A program made the translations under genes and the position numbers. A stretch of 64,000 nt of DNA. Source: Streptomyces sp. SW4. GTDB lineage: Bacteria; Actinomycetota; Actinomycetes; Streptomycetales; Streptomycetaceae. The stretch spans positions 3,469,001-3,533,000 of the forward strand of contig QKWM01000004.1 in the NCBI GenBank assembly GCA_003248315.1, written 5' to 3'. The notes under the pieces are model-generated. The model did not search any database and was not told the origin of the DNA. It saw only the letters and a program-made list of their open reading frames with translations. Positions within the stretch are counted from its first letter, which is position 1; every line of letters starts with the position of its first letter. Positions 1 to 12,389 of this stretch are shown here, one piece after another.

Positions 1-1
1 G

Positions 2-2592
<2,591 letters not shown>

Positions 2593-2637
2593 CCGGCGCC
2601 GGAACCCGGGGCGGCACGGTCACCGGCGTCCGCCACC

Positions 2638-2660
2638 CGGGGCGGCACGGCGCCGCCCCG
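2638..2660. terminator. GC hairpin between convergent genes
   Basis: A perfect 9-bp stem (CGGGGCGGC / GCCGCCCCG) with a 5-nt loop lies between the ATPase stop and the end of the convergent sigma-factor gene. There is no T-run, as is common in Streptomyces. It probably works as a bidirectional terminator. Confidence 0.55.
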
Positions 2661-2668
2661 AGGCCCGG

Positions 2669-3563
2669 TCACCGCAGGGTGAGCGGGGTCTCGGACTCGA
2701 CGCGGGTCAGCTTCTCCGGGTTGCGGACGTAGTAGATGCCCGAGATGCGGGCGTCCTCCATCCGGAAGGCCATGACGCCGTCCAGCTCGCCGTCCAGCCG
2801 CACCAGCAGCGCCGGGCTGCCGTTGATCGTCGTCGGCTCCGTCGTGATCGGGAGGTGAGCTTGCCGGTGCCGCCGACGATGAAGCGGGCCGCCTTCTGCG
2901 CGCCGAGGATCGGCCGCAGCGCGGCCTGCTTGACGCCGCCTCCGTCGCCGACGACCACCACGTCGGGGGCGAGCAGGTCCATCAGGCTCTGGGTGTCCCC
3001 GCTCTCGACCGCCCGCCGGAACGACTCCATGACGGCGCGGGACTCGTCGGGCGTGACCGTCGCCCGGGCCGGCGGGCGTCCACGTGCCGCCGGGCCCGGT
3101 GCGCGATCTGGCGGACGGCCGCCGGGCTCTTGTCGACGGCGGCGGCGATCTCGTCGTAGCCGACGTCGAAGACCTCGCGCAGGACGAAGACGGCGCGCTC
3201 GGTCGGCGACAGCGTCTCCAGGACCAGCATCAGCGCCATCGACACGCTGTCCGCCAGTTCGACGTCCTCGGCGACGTCCGGCGTGGTCAGCAGCGGCTCG
3301 GGCAGCCACTGGCCGACGTAGGCCTCCTTGCGGCGCTTGAGCGTGCGCAGCCGGTTCAGGGCCTGCCGGGTCGTGATCCGGACCAGGTAGGCCCGCTGGT
3401 CGCGCACCTGGTCCAGGTCGACGCCGACCCAGCGCAGCCACGTCTCCTGCAGGACGTCCTCGGCGTCCATCGCCGAACCGAGCATCTCGTAGGCCACGGT
3501 GAACAGGAGATTGCGGTGGGCGACGAAGGCCTCGGTCGCCGGATCCGTGGTGTGATCGCGCAT
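2669..3563 (-). CDS. ECF41-family RNA polymerase sigma factor (two frame breaks)
   Basis: Extracytoplasmic-function sigma factor with regions 2 and 4 plus a C-terminal SnoaL-like extension. Region 2 starts near residue 10 (AFVAHRNLLFTVAYEMLGS). The linker carries WLPEP, the extension carries DGGG, and the C-terminus carries NPEKL. These are the three marker motifs of ECF41, in which the extension modulates activity. The frame changes near nt 3070 and nt 2860; with two bases restored the protein is about 298 aa, normal for the family. ATG at 3563 follows an AGGAG-like site. The target of ECF41 is usually a neighbouring oxidoreductase, decarboxylase or epimerase gene; the divergent reductase gene is the obvious candidate. 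Confidence 0.88.
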
Positions 3564-3597
3564 GGTGTCTCCTGTCTCCCGAGGTGTCCGGACACAG

Positions 3598-3624
3598 GAC
3601 ACCGAGGGGCCGGCGGGTGTGACA
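3598..3624 (-). promoter_or_regulatory. ECF41-type autoregulatory promoter
   Basis: Read on the minus strand, TGTCACA is followed after exactly 16 bp by TGTC, 35 bp upstream of the sigma-factor start codon. The ECF41 consensus that I recall is TGTCACA-N16-CGTC, so only one position differs. The site points at the sigma gene, implying autoregulation. I did not find a second copy facing the divergent reductase gene. Confidence 0.6.
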
Positions 3625-3784
3625 GCGGAACACGGCAGGATCTGCCGTGATGTGCGTCACGGTCCGCGGCGGTCCGCTCGCGGCGGCCCCGGACCGGCAG
3701 GACTCGCTCGCCCGCCGGCGATGAGTTCCGCCCGCCCCGGCGGTCTGCCCTGCGACGGTACGACAACGGAGCAGGAGGAGTGAC

Positions 3785-4428
3785 GTGAGCCAGCTGCTGA
3801 GAGTCCACAACTTCGTCGTCTCGAGCGACGGTTTCGGGGCCGGCGAGGGCCAGAGCCTCGAGCGGCCCTTCGGGCACGCCGACCCGGCGGAGCTGTTCGC
3901 CTGGGCCGGCGCGACGGCGAGCTGGCCCAACCGCACCGACCCGGGCGGGAGCCGCGGCCTCGACGACTACCTCACCCGGGACTTCCACCGGAACATCGGC
4001 GCCGAGATCATGGGCCGCGGCAAGTTCGGCCCCCAGCGCGGCCCCTGGCAGGACCACGAGTGGCGGGCTGGTGGGGCGAGGAGCCGCCGTTCCACACGCC
4101 GGTGTTCGTCATGACCCATCACACCCGGCCGTCGTTCCGGCTGTCCGACACCACGTTCCACTTCGTCGACGGCGACCCGGCCACGGTGCTCCGCCTGGCG
4201 CGCGAGGCGGCCGGCGGCAAGGACGTCCGGCTCGGCGGCGGGGCCGCCACCATCCGCCAGTTCCTCGACGCCGGCCTGGTCGACACCCTGCACGTGGCGG
4301 TGGCACCGGTGAAGATCGGCGCCGGGTCCCGCCTGTGGGAGTCCCCCGACGACCTGCTCGACCGCTACCACCGCGACGTCGTCCCCAGCCCGAGCGGCAT
4401 GACGCACCACCTGTACTGGCGCCGGTGA
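3785..4428 (+). CDS. RibD C-terminal / dihydrofolate reductase-like protein (one frame break)
   Basis: NADPH-dependent reductase fold shared by RibD C-terminal domains and DHFR; the substrate cannot be predicted. The N-terminal MSQLLRVHNFVVSSDGF, the central IMGRGKFG, and the late GGAATIRQFLDAGLVDTLHV are characteristic of the YyaP/YwjB-like branch. The frame changes near nt 4062; joining both parts gives about 214 aa. GTG at 3785 has AGGAGG just upstream. It is divergent from the ECF41 sigma gene, which makes it a likely member of that regulon. That link is inferred from position only. Confidence 0.8.
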
Positions 4429-4484
4429 GCCCCCTCCCGCACCGGGGCGCCGAGGCACTGCCCCGGTGCGGGCACAATGGAGGA

Positions 4485-5642
4485 ATGTCCACGTCGTCCG
4501 CGCCCACCACGCACCCGTCGCTGCAGATCGGTCCGCACACCGTCCAGCCGCCCGTCGTCCTCGCCCCCATGGCCGGGATCACGAACGCGCCCTTCCGCAC
4601 CCTGTGCCGGGAGTTCAGCGGAGGCAAGGGGCTGTTCGTCAGCGAGATGATCACGACCCGGGCGCTGGTCGAGCGGAACGACAAGACGATGCAGCTGATC
4701 AAGTTCGACGCGAGCGAGCGCCCGCGCTCGATCCAGCTCTACGGCGTCGACCCGGTGACCGTCGGCAAGGCCGTCCGCATGATCGCGGAGGAGGACCTCG
4801 CCGACCACATCGACCTGAACTTCGGCTGCCCCGTCCCGAAGGTGACGCGCAAGGGCGGCGGCTCGGCCCTGCCCTACAAGCGGAACCTGCTGCGGGCGAT
4901 CCTGCGCGAGGCCGTGAGCGGGGCCGGCGACCTGCCGGTGACCATGAAGATGCGCAAGGGCATCGACGACGACCACATCACCTACCTCGACGCCGGCCGG
5001 ATCGCCGTCGAGGAGGGCGTCACCTCCATCGCCCTGCACGGCCGCACCGCCGCCCAGCACTACGGCGGCACCGCCGACTGGGACGCCATCGCCCGGCTGA
5101 AGGAGCACGTCCCGGAGATCCCGGTGCTCGGCAACGGCGACATCTGGTCGGCCGAGGACGCCCTGCGCATGGTCCGCGAGACCGGCTGCGACGGGGTCGT
5201 CGTCGGCCGCGGCTGCCTGGGGCGGCCCTGGCTGTTCGCCGACCTGGTCGCCGCCTTCGAGGGCCGTACGGACGCCTTCGTACGGCCCACCCTGCGGGAG
5301 GTCGCCGACGTCATGGTCCGGCACGCCACCCTGCTCGGCGAGTGGCTCGGCGACGAGCAGCGCGGCGTGGTCGACTTCCGCAAGCACGTCGCCTGGTACC
5401 TCAAGGGCTTCGCCGTCGGCTCCGAGATGCGCAAGCGGCTCGCCGTCACCTCCTCCCTGGAGGAGCTCCGGGCCGGGCTGGACGAGCTGGACCTCGACCA
5501 GCCCTGGCCGGCCGGCGCCGACGGCCCCCGCGGCCGCACGTCCGGCAACAACCGCGTCGTGCTCCCCGACGGCTGGCTCAAGGACCCCTACGACTGCGCG
5601 GGCATCGGCGAGGACGCCGAGCTGGACACCTCCGGCGGCTGA
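4485..5642 (+). CDS. dusB: tRNA-dihydrouridine synthase (DusB type)
   Basis: FMN- and NADPH-dependent reduction of uridine to dihydrouridine in the tRNA D-arm. The 385-aa protein is intact. APMAGITNAPFR opens the TIM barrel. NFGCPVPKV supplies the catalytic cysteine, followed by KGGGSAL. HGRTAAQHYGGTADW and the NGDIW and GRGCLGRPW segments form the phosphate and FMN site. ATG at 4485 has GGAGG seven bases upstream. Its last 55 bases overlap the convergent membrane sulfatase gene. Confidence 0.93.
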   Translation: MSTSSAPTTHPSLQIGPHTVQPPVVLAPMAGITNAPFRTLCREFSGGKGLFVSEMITTRALVERNDKTMQLIKFDASERPRSIQLYGVDPVTVGKAVRMIAEEDLADHIDLNFGCPVPKVTRKGGGSALPYKRNLLRAILREAVSGAGDLPVTMKMRKGIDDDHITYLDAGRIAVEEGVTSIALHGRTAAQHYGGTADWDAIARLKEHVPEIPVLGNGDIWSAEDALRMVRETGCDGVVVGRGCLGRPWLFADLVAAFEGRTDAFVRPTLREVADVMVRHATLLGEWLGDEQRGVVDFRKHVAWYLKGFAVGSEMRKRLAVTSSLEELRAGLDELDLDQPWPAGADGPRGRTSGNNRVVLPDGWLKDPYDCAGIGEDAELDTSGG

Positions 5643-7558
5643 TCCGTCCCGCCGGCGCGGTCAGCCCCGGACGGGTGGGGCGTCGAGCCGTACGCCGTCA
5701 GGAACCGGTCACGGAACGCGTCCATCCGCCACACCGGGGCGTCCTCGGCGGGGCGCAGGCCCTCCGTCCAGTTCCAGCCGTCGACAGCGTCCAGCACGTC
5801 GGGGTCCTTCGCGACGATCGTCACCGGCACGTCCCGGCTCGCGCCCTCGCCGGAGACCCGGGAGCGGGGCTGGTGGTCGCCGAGGAAGACCAGCACGGTG
5901 TCCTCGTCGCCGTAGCGCTCCAGCCACTGGGTGAGGCTGGTGAGCGAGTACGCGACCGACTCCCCGTACGCCCGGCGGGACCGGGTCGTGTCGGAGACGA
6001 CGTCGGCCGGGTCCTCGCCGGCCCGCTCGACCGGACCGAAGACCCGCCCGTCACCCAGCTCGTCCCAGCCGACCATCGTCGGGGTCGGCGCCCACGGCTG
6101 ATGGCTGGAGGTGAGGATGACCGCCGCCATCAGGTTCCTCGTCCGTTCCCTGCCGTGCTCCAGGCGCTGGAACGCCTCCAGCGCGTACTGGTCCGGCATC
6201 GTCGACCAGCTGAACTTCGGGCCCTCGTAGCCGAGGTCGTGGGCGTCGTAGACCCGGTCGAGGCCGTAGAACTCCGCCTCCGGCCAGGCCTTCTGCACGC
6301 CCGGCATGATCCCGACCGTGTCCCAGGCGCCGGCCTTGCCGAACGCCTTGGTCAGGGTGAGATGGTCCCCGGCGGTCACCGTGCGGTACCGCTGCTGGCT
6401 GGAGACCCACAGACCGGACAGGAACGTGGAGTGGGCCAGCCAGCTGCCGCTGCCGAACGTCGCCGAGGTCAGCCAGCCGCTCCTCGCCCCGTACCCGGCC
6501 CGCGTCAGCTTCCGGGAACCGGTGTCCAGGGCCCGCCCGACGCCGGGCGCGATCAGCGGATCCTCCAGGGCGGTGCGGCCGTAGCTCTCGATGAACGTGA
6601 AGATCACGTCCTTGCCGCGCAGACCGGGCACGAGCTGGTCGCCGGGGGTGGCGCCGAAGGCGTCCCGCCCCGCCTCCTTCGCGAACGCCGCCTCGTCCCG
6701 CAGGGTGTGCACGGTCAGCCGGGCCTGGTTCTCGGCCGCCCAGGTCGCCTGGCGGGCGGCGAGCGGCACACCGAAGAACTGCAGGCCCAGCGCGGAACAG
6801 GTGATCCACGCCGTGGCCGCGACCAGCGTGCCCCGCCTCGCCCGGACCCGGTGCGCGGCCAGCAGCCCGGTCAGCCGCACCGTCGCCAGCGCCAGGAGCA
6901 CCGGCAGCAGCAGCGCCAGCGCCACGGCACCGGCCGTGGCCAGGGCCGCGGTGGCCCCGCCCATCGAGTCGGCCACGAACGACCGGGCGTCGTCCAGCAG
7001 CTCCCAGTCCAGGACGATGTTGAAGCCCCGGCCGAGGTACTCCCGGAACCCCATGTCCAGCACGTTCACCACGGTCAGCGCGCCGAGCGCCGCGCCGGTC
7101 AGCGCCGACGCGGCGATCCGCGGCCGGCGCGGCAGGACCGGGAGCACCACCGCCGCGACGACCGCCTCCGCCGGGATGCGCGCGAACCGGCCGGGCTGGA
7201 GCCCGGCGACGGTGTTCGGCAGCAGCAGCGCCCCGAGCACGAGGACGGCGGAGAGCACGGTGAGGACGGGGGCGCCCCGGCGCCGGAGGGGCGCGAGGCG
7301 GCCGTGGAGGGGTGCGAGGCGGTCGCGGAGGGGTGCGAGGCGGTCGCGGAGGGGTGCGAGGCGGTCGCGGAGGGGTGCGAGGCGGTCGCGGGAGGGGGCC
7401 AGGCGGCGGGTGAGGCGGGCGAGGCGGTCCTTCGGGCGCGGGTGCGGGGCCGGGCGCGCGGCGGCGTCACGGGCCCCGGCCGGGTCCTCGGCGTCGGCCC
7501 CGGCGTCGGCCCCGGCGGGCGGGTCGGGCAGCTGGCGAGAGCGCGTGAAGACCGGCAC
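5588..7558 (-). CDS. Membrane-anchored sulfatase-fold protein (LTA-synthase/phosphatase-like)
   Basis: Polytopic membrane protein with a large C-terminal alkaline-phosphatase/sulfatase domain, probably outside the membrane. After about 90 residues of charged sequence come five hydrophobic segments, then the catalytic domain. FTFIESYGR supplies the likely nucleophile region, SSHQPW lies in the middle, and FLGDHQPRS is the metal-binding end. The frame stays open to 7924, but upstream sequence looks non-coding. I chose GTG at 7558, preceded by GGACC, giving about 656 aa; an ATG at 7837 is possible. Residues encoded at 7285-7389 are a heptad repeat. Likely role in envelope lipid or polymer head-group chemistry; substrate unknown. 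Confidence 0.75.
   Translation of the reverse strand: MPVFTRSRQLPDPPAGADAGADAEDPAGARDAAARPAPHPRPKDRLARLTRRLAPSRDRLAPLRDRLAPLRDRLAPLRDRLAPLHGRLAPLRRRGAPVLTVLSAVLVLGALLLPNTVAGLQPGRFARIPAEAVVAAVVLPVLPRRPRIAASALTGAALGALTVVNVLDMGFREYLGRGFNIVLDWELLDDARSFVADSMGGATAALATAGAVALALLLPVLLALATVRLTGLLAAHRVRARRGTLVAATAWITCSALGLQFFGVPLAARQATWAAENQARLTVHTLRDEAAFAKEAGRDAFGATPGDQLVPGLRGKDVIFTFIESYGRTALEDPLIAPGVGRALDTGSRKLTRAGYGARSGWLTSATFGSGSWLAHSTFLSGLWVSSQQRYRTVTAGDHLTLTKAFGKAGAWDTVGIMPGVQKAWPEAEFYGLDRVYDAHDLGYEGPKFSWSTMPDQYALEAFQRLEHGRERTRNLMAAVILTSSHQPWAPTPTMVGWDELGDGRVFGPVERAGEDPADVVSDTTRSRRAYGESVAYSLTSLTQWLERYGDEDTVLVFLGDHQPRSRVSGEGASRDVPVTIVAKDPDVLDAVDGWNWTEGLRPAEDAPVWRMDAFRDRFLTAYGSTPHPSGADRAGGTDQPPEVSSSASSPMPAQS
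7285..7389 (-). repeat. 21-bp in-frame tandem repeat (heptad RDRLAPL)
   Basis: Four exact and one degenerate copy of a 21-bp unit lie inside the membrane sulfatase gene. They encode repeated RDRLAPL just before the first membrane segment. The seven-residue period and alternating charged and leucine positions suggest an amphipathic helix or short coiled coil on the cytoplasmic side. Copy number is likely to vary between strains. Confidence 0.85.
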
Positions 7559-7892
7559 CCGGAGGTCCTTCCGTACGAAACCCGTTGGACGGCGGACCCG
7601 GCGTGGGGGACCGGGCCCGCCGCAGTCCCGTACGGCCCGCGGGAGGGCTCCGTTCAACGGAACCGGCCCGGATTTGGCCGGAAGTCCCTGCCCGGGGCGG
7701 CCCGGGACGCGAGCGGCACGCGGCACACGGGCCGGGCCGAGGGCGCGGGCAGGTTCGGCGAGCCGCACCCCGGGCCGGTGAGAGGCCGGTGACGGGCGCG
7801 TTCCCGGCCGGCCCGCCGCCCGGGGACGCGTCCGCATGGTGAAATCCGGGCAGCTGTGGCAGCGTGATTCTCGCCACCCCTGATAAGGGTGG

Positions 7893-7906
7893 CGCTCAGA
7901 TGAGCG
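7893..7906. promoter_or_regulatory. Palindrome CGCTCAGATGAGCG, candidate operator copy 1
   Basis: Inverted repeat of CGCTCA and TGAGCG around a GA centre. A second copy with a TA centre lies exactly 100 bp downstream. I do not recognise the cognate regulator. Confidence 0.5.
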
Positions 7907-7934
7907 GATTTCGAGCGGCTGCACTTCTCAAAGA

Positions 7935-7951
7935 GTGGCACTGAGTGCCAC
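7935..7951. promoter_or_regulatory. Palindrome GTGGCACT-G-AGTGCCAC, candidate operator
   Basis: Perfect 8-bp inverted repeat around one central base, between the two CGCTCA palindromes. The half-site resembles the CIRCE arm GCACTC, but the spacer is 1 bp instead of 9, so it is not a CIRCE element. Confidence 0.45.
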
Positions 7952-7992
7952 GCCTTGATCGTTCATCGAGCGAACTCAGACGTAGGAAATGA

Positions 7993-8006
7993 CGCTCATA
8001 TGAGCG
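7993..8006. promoter_or_regulatory. Palindrome CGCTCATATGAGCG, candidate operator copy 2
   Basis: Perfect 14-bp palindrome about 200 bp upstream of the ppdK start. It matches the copy at 7893 in all but one base. The adjoining GGCCA-GA-TGGCC forms another short palindrome. Confidence 0.5.
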
Positions 8007-8134
8007 GCCAGATGGCCTCTACGGGAGTTGATTCGTTCAAGAAGTAAATACATGACCGTCCGGTGCCTTGCCAAGCCTTGACTTTCGATCCGCTGGCGGA
8101 CGAGTGGTTACAGGCGCATGACGCACAAGTGGAC

Positions 8135-8161
8135 GTACCCAGGTGCCTTTGATCTGGGTAC
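8135..8161 (+). promoter_or_regulatory. Inverted repeat GTACCCAG/CTGGGTAC in the ppdK leader
   Basis: Perfect 8-bp arms separated by 11 nt end 48 bp upstream of the GTG start of ppdK. It may be an operator over the promoter or an mRNA hairpin in the 5' leader; the sequence does not decide between them. Confidence 0.5.
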
Positions 8162-8209
8162 ATTCCTCGCCGTCAGGGCAGCCACCGCGTCCTCGAGGAG
8201 TCGAGACCC

Positions 8210-10975
<2,766 letters not shown>

Positions 10976-10978
10976 GCC

Positions 10979-11031
10979 CCGGAGCCGTCGTCTGTCACCC
11001 GACCACCCTCACCGATCGGCGACGGCTCCGG
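10979..11031 (+). terminator. Long inverted repeat after ppdK
   Basis: Twelve-bp perfect arms CCGGAGCCGTCG and CGACGGCTCCGG separated by 29 nt, starting four bases after the ppdK stop. It could be a terminator or an mRNA-stabilising 3' hairpin placed before the stronger hairpin at 11042. Confidence 0.5.
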
Positions 11032-11041
11032 ACCACGGAGA

Positions 11042-11074
11042 GAGGGCGGCACCCGTGCGGGGGGTGCCGCCCTC
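11042..11074 (+). terminator. Strong hairpin terminator downstream of ppdK
   Basis: Perfect 13-bp stem (GAGGGCGGCACCC / GGGTGCCGCCCTC) with a 7-nt loop, followed by TTCGT. This is a typical GC-rich Streptomyces intrinsic terminator. Confidence 0.75.
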
Positions 11075-11215
11075 TTCGTCATGACCGGTGTGCAGGTCAC
11101 GTCACCTGATGGGATGGCCGGCCGCCGCAAGAAGGATTCGGCATGTCAGCGTGGCGCTACGTTCTGTGACCGACGGGGCGGCCGGTGGGGCCGCTCCGAC
11201 CATGAGAGGTCACTG

Positions 11216-11626
11216 ATGAGGAACGCAGTGGTGGGTGCGGTCGCGGCCGGGCTCTTCTTCGGCGGCGCGGGGGCGGCTGTGGCGGCTTCCTGGCACGAGT
11301 TGCCCCAGATGCACACCACGGGTGTGGAGTTCGCAGACGGGGAGTACAAGTTCAACCCGGCCGGCAAGAATCACGGCTCATTCGAGTGGAGGGGATATCT
11401 CAGGGACGACGCCCCGCGCGACGGCCACAACGTGTACATGCAGGTGAAGGTCGAAGGGCACGGCTGGGTCCGCTACAACGGCAAGCAGCGGAAGACGGTC
11501 CACATGCACCACTCCAACTGGGACGGCGCCCAGCGCTACACCGAGAAGGCGTACATCCGGGCGTGCCGGGACCGGGGCAGCCTCAGGCCGGACAACTGCT
11601 CCCCGGAGCAGTACCGCCACCGTTAG
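11216..11626 (+). CDS. Small secreted protein of unknown function
   Basis: A 136-aa protein. The N-terminus is a Sec signal peptide, MRNAVVGAVAAGLFFGGAG, with probable cleavage after AVAA near residue 24. The mature part is hydrophilic and rich in His, Trp and Tyr (WHELPQMH, VHMHHSNWDG) and has two Cys near the C-terminus (ACRDRG and NCSPE) that could pair. I do not recognise a domain. The frame is open upstream, but only ATG 11216, after GAGAGG, gives a sensible signal peptide. A perfect hairpin follows the stop. Confidence 0.7.
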   Translation: MRNAVVGAVAAGLFFGGAGAAVAASWHELPQMHTTGVEFADGEYKFNPAGKNHGSFEWRGYLRDDAPRDGHNVYMQVKVEGHGWVRYNGKQRKTVHMHHSNWDGAQRYTEKAYIRACRDRGSLRPDNCSPEQYRHR

Positions 11627-11639
11627 GCCGGTCATCACC

Positions 11640-12389
11640 GTGCGGACCCGGGCGCTCGCCCGGGTCCGTCCTGTCGCGTCCCCCGTCTTCCCGGAGACTG
11701 TCATCAGCGCACCAGCAATCCTCACAGCCAGCGGAATCGATCTCTTCTACGGCCGGGCGCACGCGGTCAGAGAGGCGTCCATCACCCTTCACCGCGGCGA
11801 GGTGGCCGCGATCACCGGCCACAGCGGCTCAGGAAAGTCGTCCCTCCTGTACTGCCTGGCCGGCGTGCTGCCTGTGGCCGGCGGTGAGGTCCGGTTCGAG
11901 GGCCGCCCCCTCGACGCACTCGACGACGAAGAACTCAGCGCCCTGCGCCGCGACCGCTTCGGATTCGTCTTCCAGTACGGGGAGCTCTTGCCCGAACTGA
12001 CCGTGGAGGAGAACGCCGCCTTGCCTCTTCGGCTCGCCGGTCGACGCAAGGCCGAGGCTCTGGCCGCCGCGGGCGAGGTACTGGAGCGCCTCGGGCTCGC
12101 GGCGCTGCGGGACCGGCGCCCCTCGCAGGTGTCCGGTGGGCAGAGCCAGCGGATCGCCGTGGCGCGTGCCCTTGTCCACCGGCCCGCGGTCGTGTTCGCG
12201 GACGAACCGACCGGATCGCTCGACAGCGCCAACGCCGCCCAAGTCCTGGAAGAATTCCTCACACTCGCCCGTTCGCAGGGGACCGCGGTGGTGCTGGTCA
12301 CCCATGACGAGAAGATCGCGTCCCGAGCGGACACGCGCTACACGATGACCGACGGGACGCTCCGCGCGAACGAGCGGGAGGAGTTGTGA
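11640..12389 (+). CDS. ABC transporter ATP-binding protein (LolD/MacB type)
   Basis: Cytosolic ATPase of an FtsX-type ABC system. Walker A is GHSGSGKSS, the Q-loop lies in VFQYGELLPELTVEEN, the signature is SGGQSQR, Walker B is VVFADEPTGSLDS, and the switch His is in VTHDEK. These are hallmarks of the LolCDE/MacB family. The permease gene follows with a GTGA overlap, so the two form one transporter. The only in-frame GTG (11640) precedes a terminator-like hairpin. No ATG, GTG or TTG occurs between the hairpin and the conserved domain; an ATC at 11703 with GGAG six bases before it is a possible rare start. True start unresolved. Confidence 0.88.
   Translation: MRTRALARVRPVASPVFPETVISAPAILTASGIDLFYGRAHAVREASITLHRGEVAAITGHSGSGKSSLLYCLAGVLPVAGGEVRFEGRPLDALDDEELSALRRDRFGFVFQYGELLPELTVEENAALPLRLAGRRKAEALAAAGEVLERLGLAALRDRRPSQVSGGQSQRIAVARALVHRPAVVFADEPTGSLDSANAAQVLEEFLTLARSQGTAVVLVTHDEKIASRADTRYTMTDGTLRANEREEL
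11643..11668 (+). terminator. Perfect 12-bp hairpin terminator
   Basis: CGGACCCGGGCG, a 2-nt turn, then CGCCCGGGTCCG, 17 bp after the stop of the secreted-protein gene. It is a strong terminator candidate. It lies downstream of the only GTG start available to the next ABC gene, which casts doubt on that start. Confidence 0.7.

Larger units (their letters stand above)
7559..8209. other. Intergenic region between membrane sulfatase and ppdK, palindrome-rich
   Basis: About 650 bp without a supportable gene. The half nearest ppdK is less GC-rich than its surroundings and carries several inverted repeats: GCCACCC/GGGTGGC at 7873-7893, two related palindromes at 7893 and 7993, a 17-bp palindrome at 7935, GGCCA/TGGCC at 8006-8017, and a hairpin at 8135-8161. 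The density suggests combined control of the two divergent genes. I could not assign a confident -10/-35 pair. Confidence 0.6.

Noticed and set aside
4466..7792. Open frame of 1108 aa crossing dusB and the membrane sulfatase gene
   Set aside because: It is a shadow of two convergent real genes and its translation is Arg/Pro/Gly-rich noise.
7935..7951. CIRCE/HrcA heat-shock operator
   Set aside because: The half-site is similar, but the spacer is one base rather than nine and the neighbour is not a chaperone gene.
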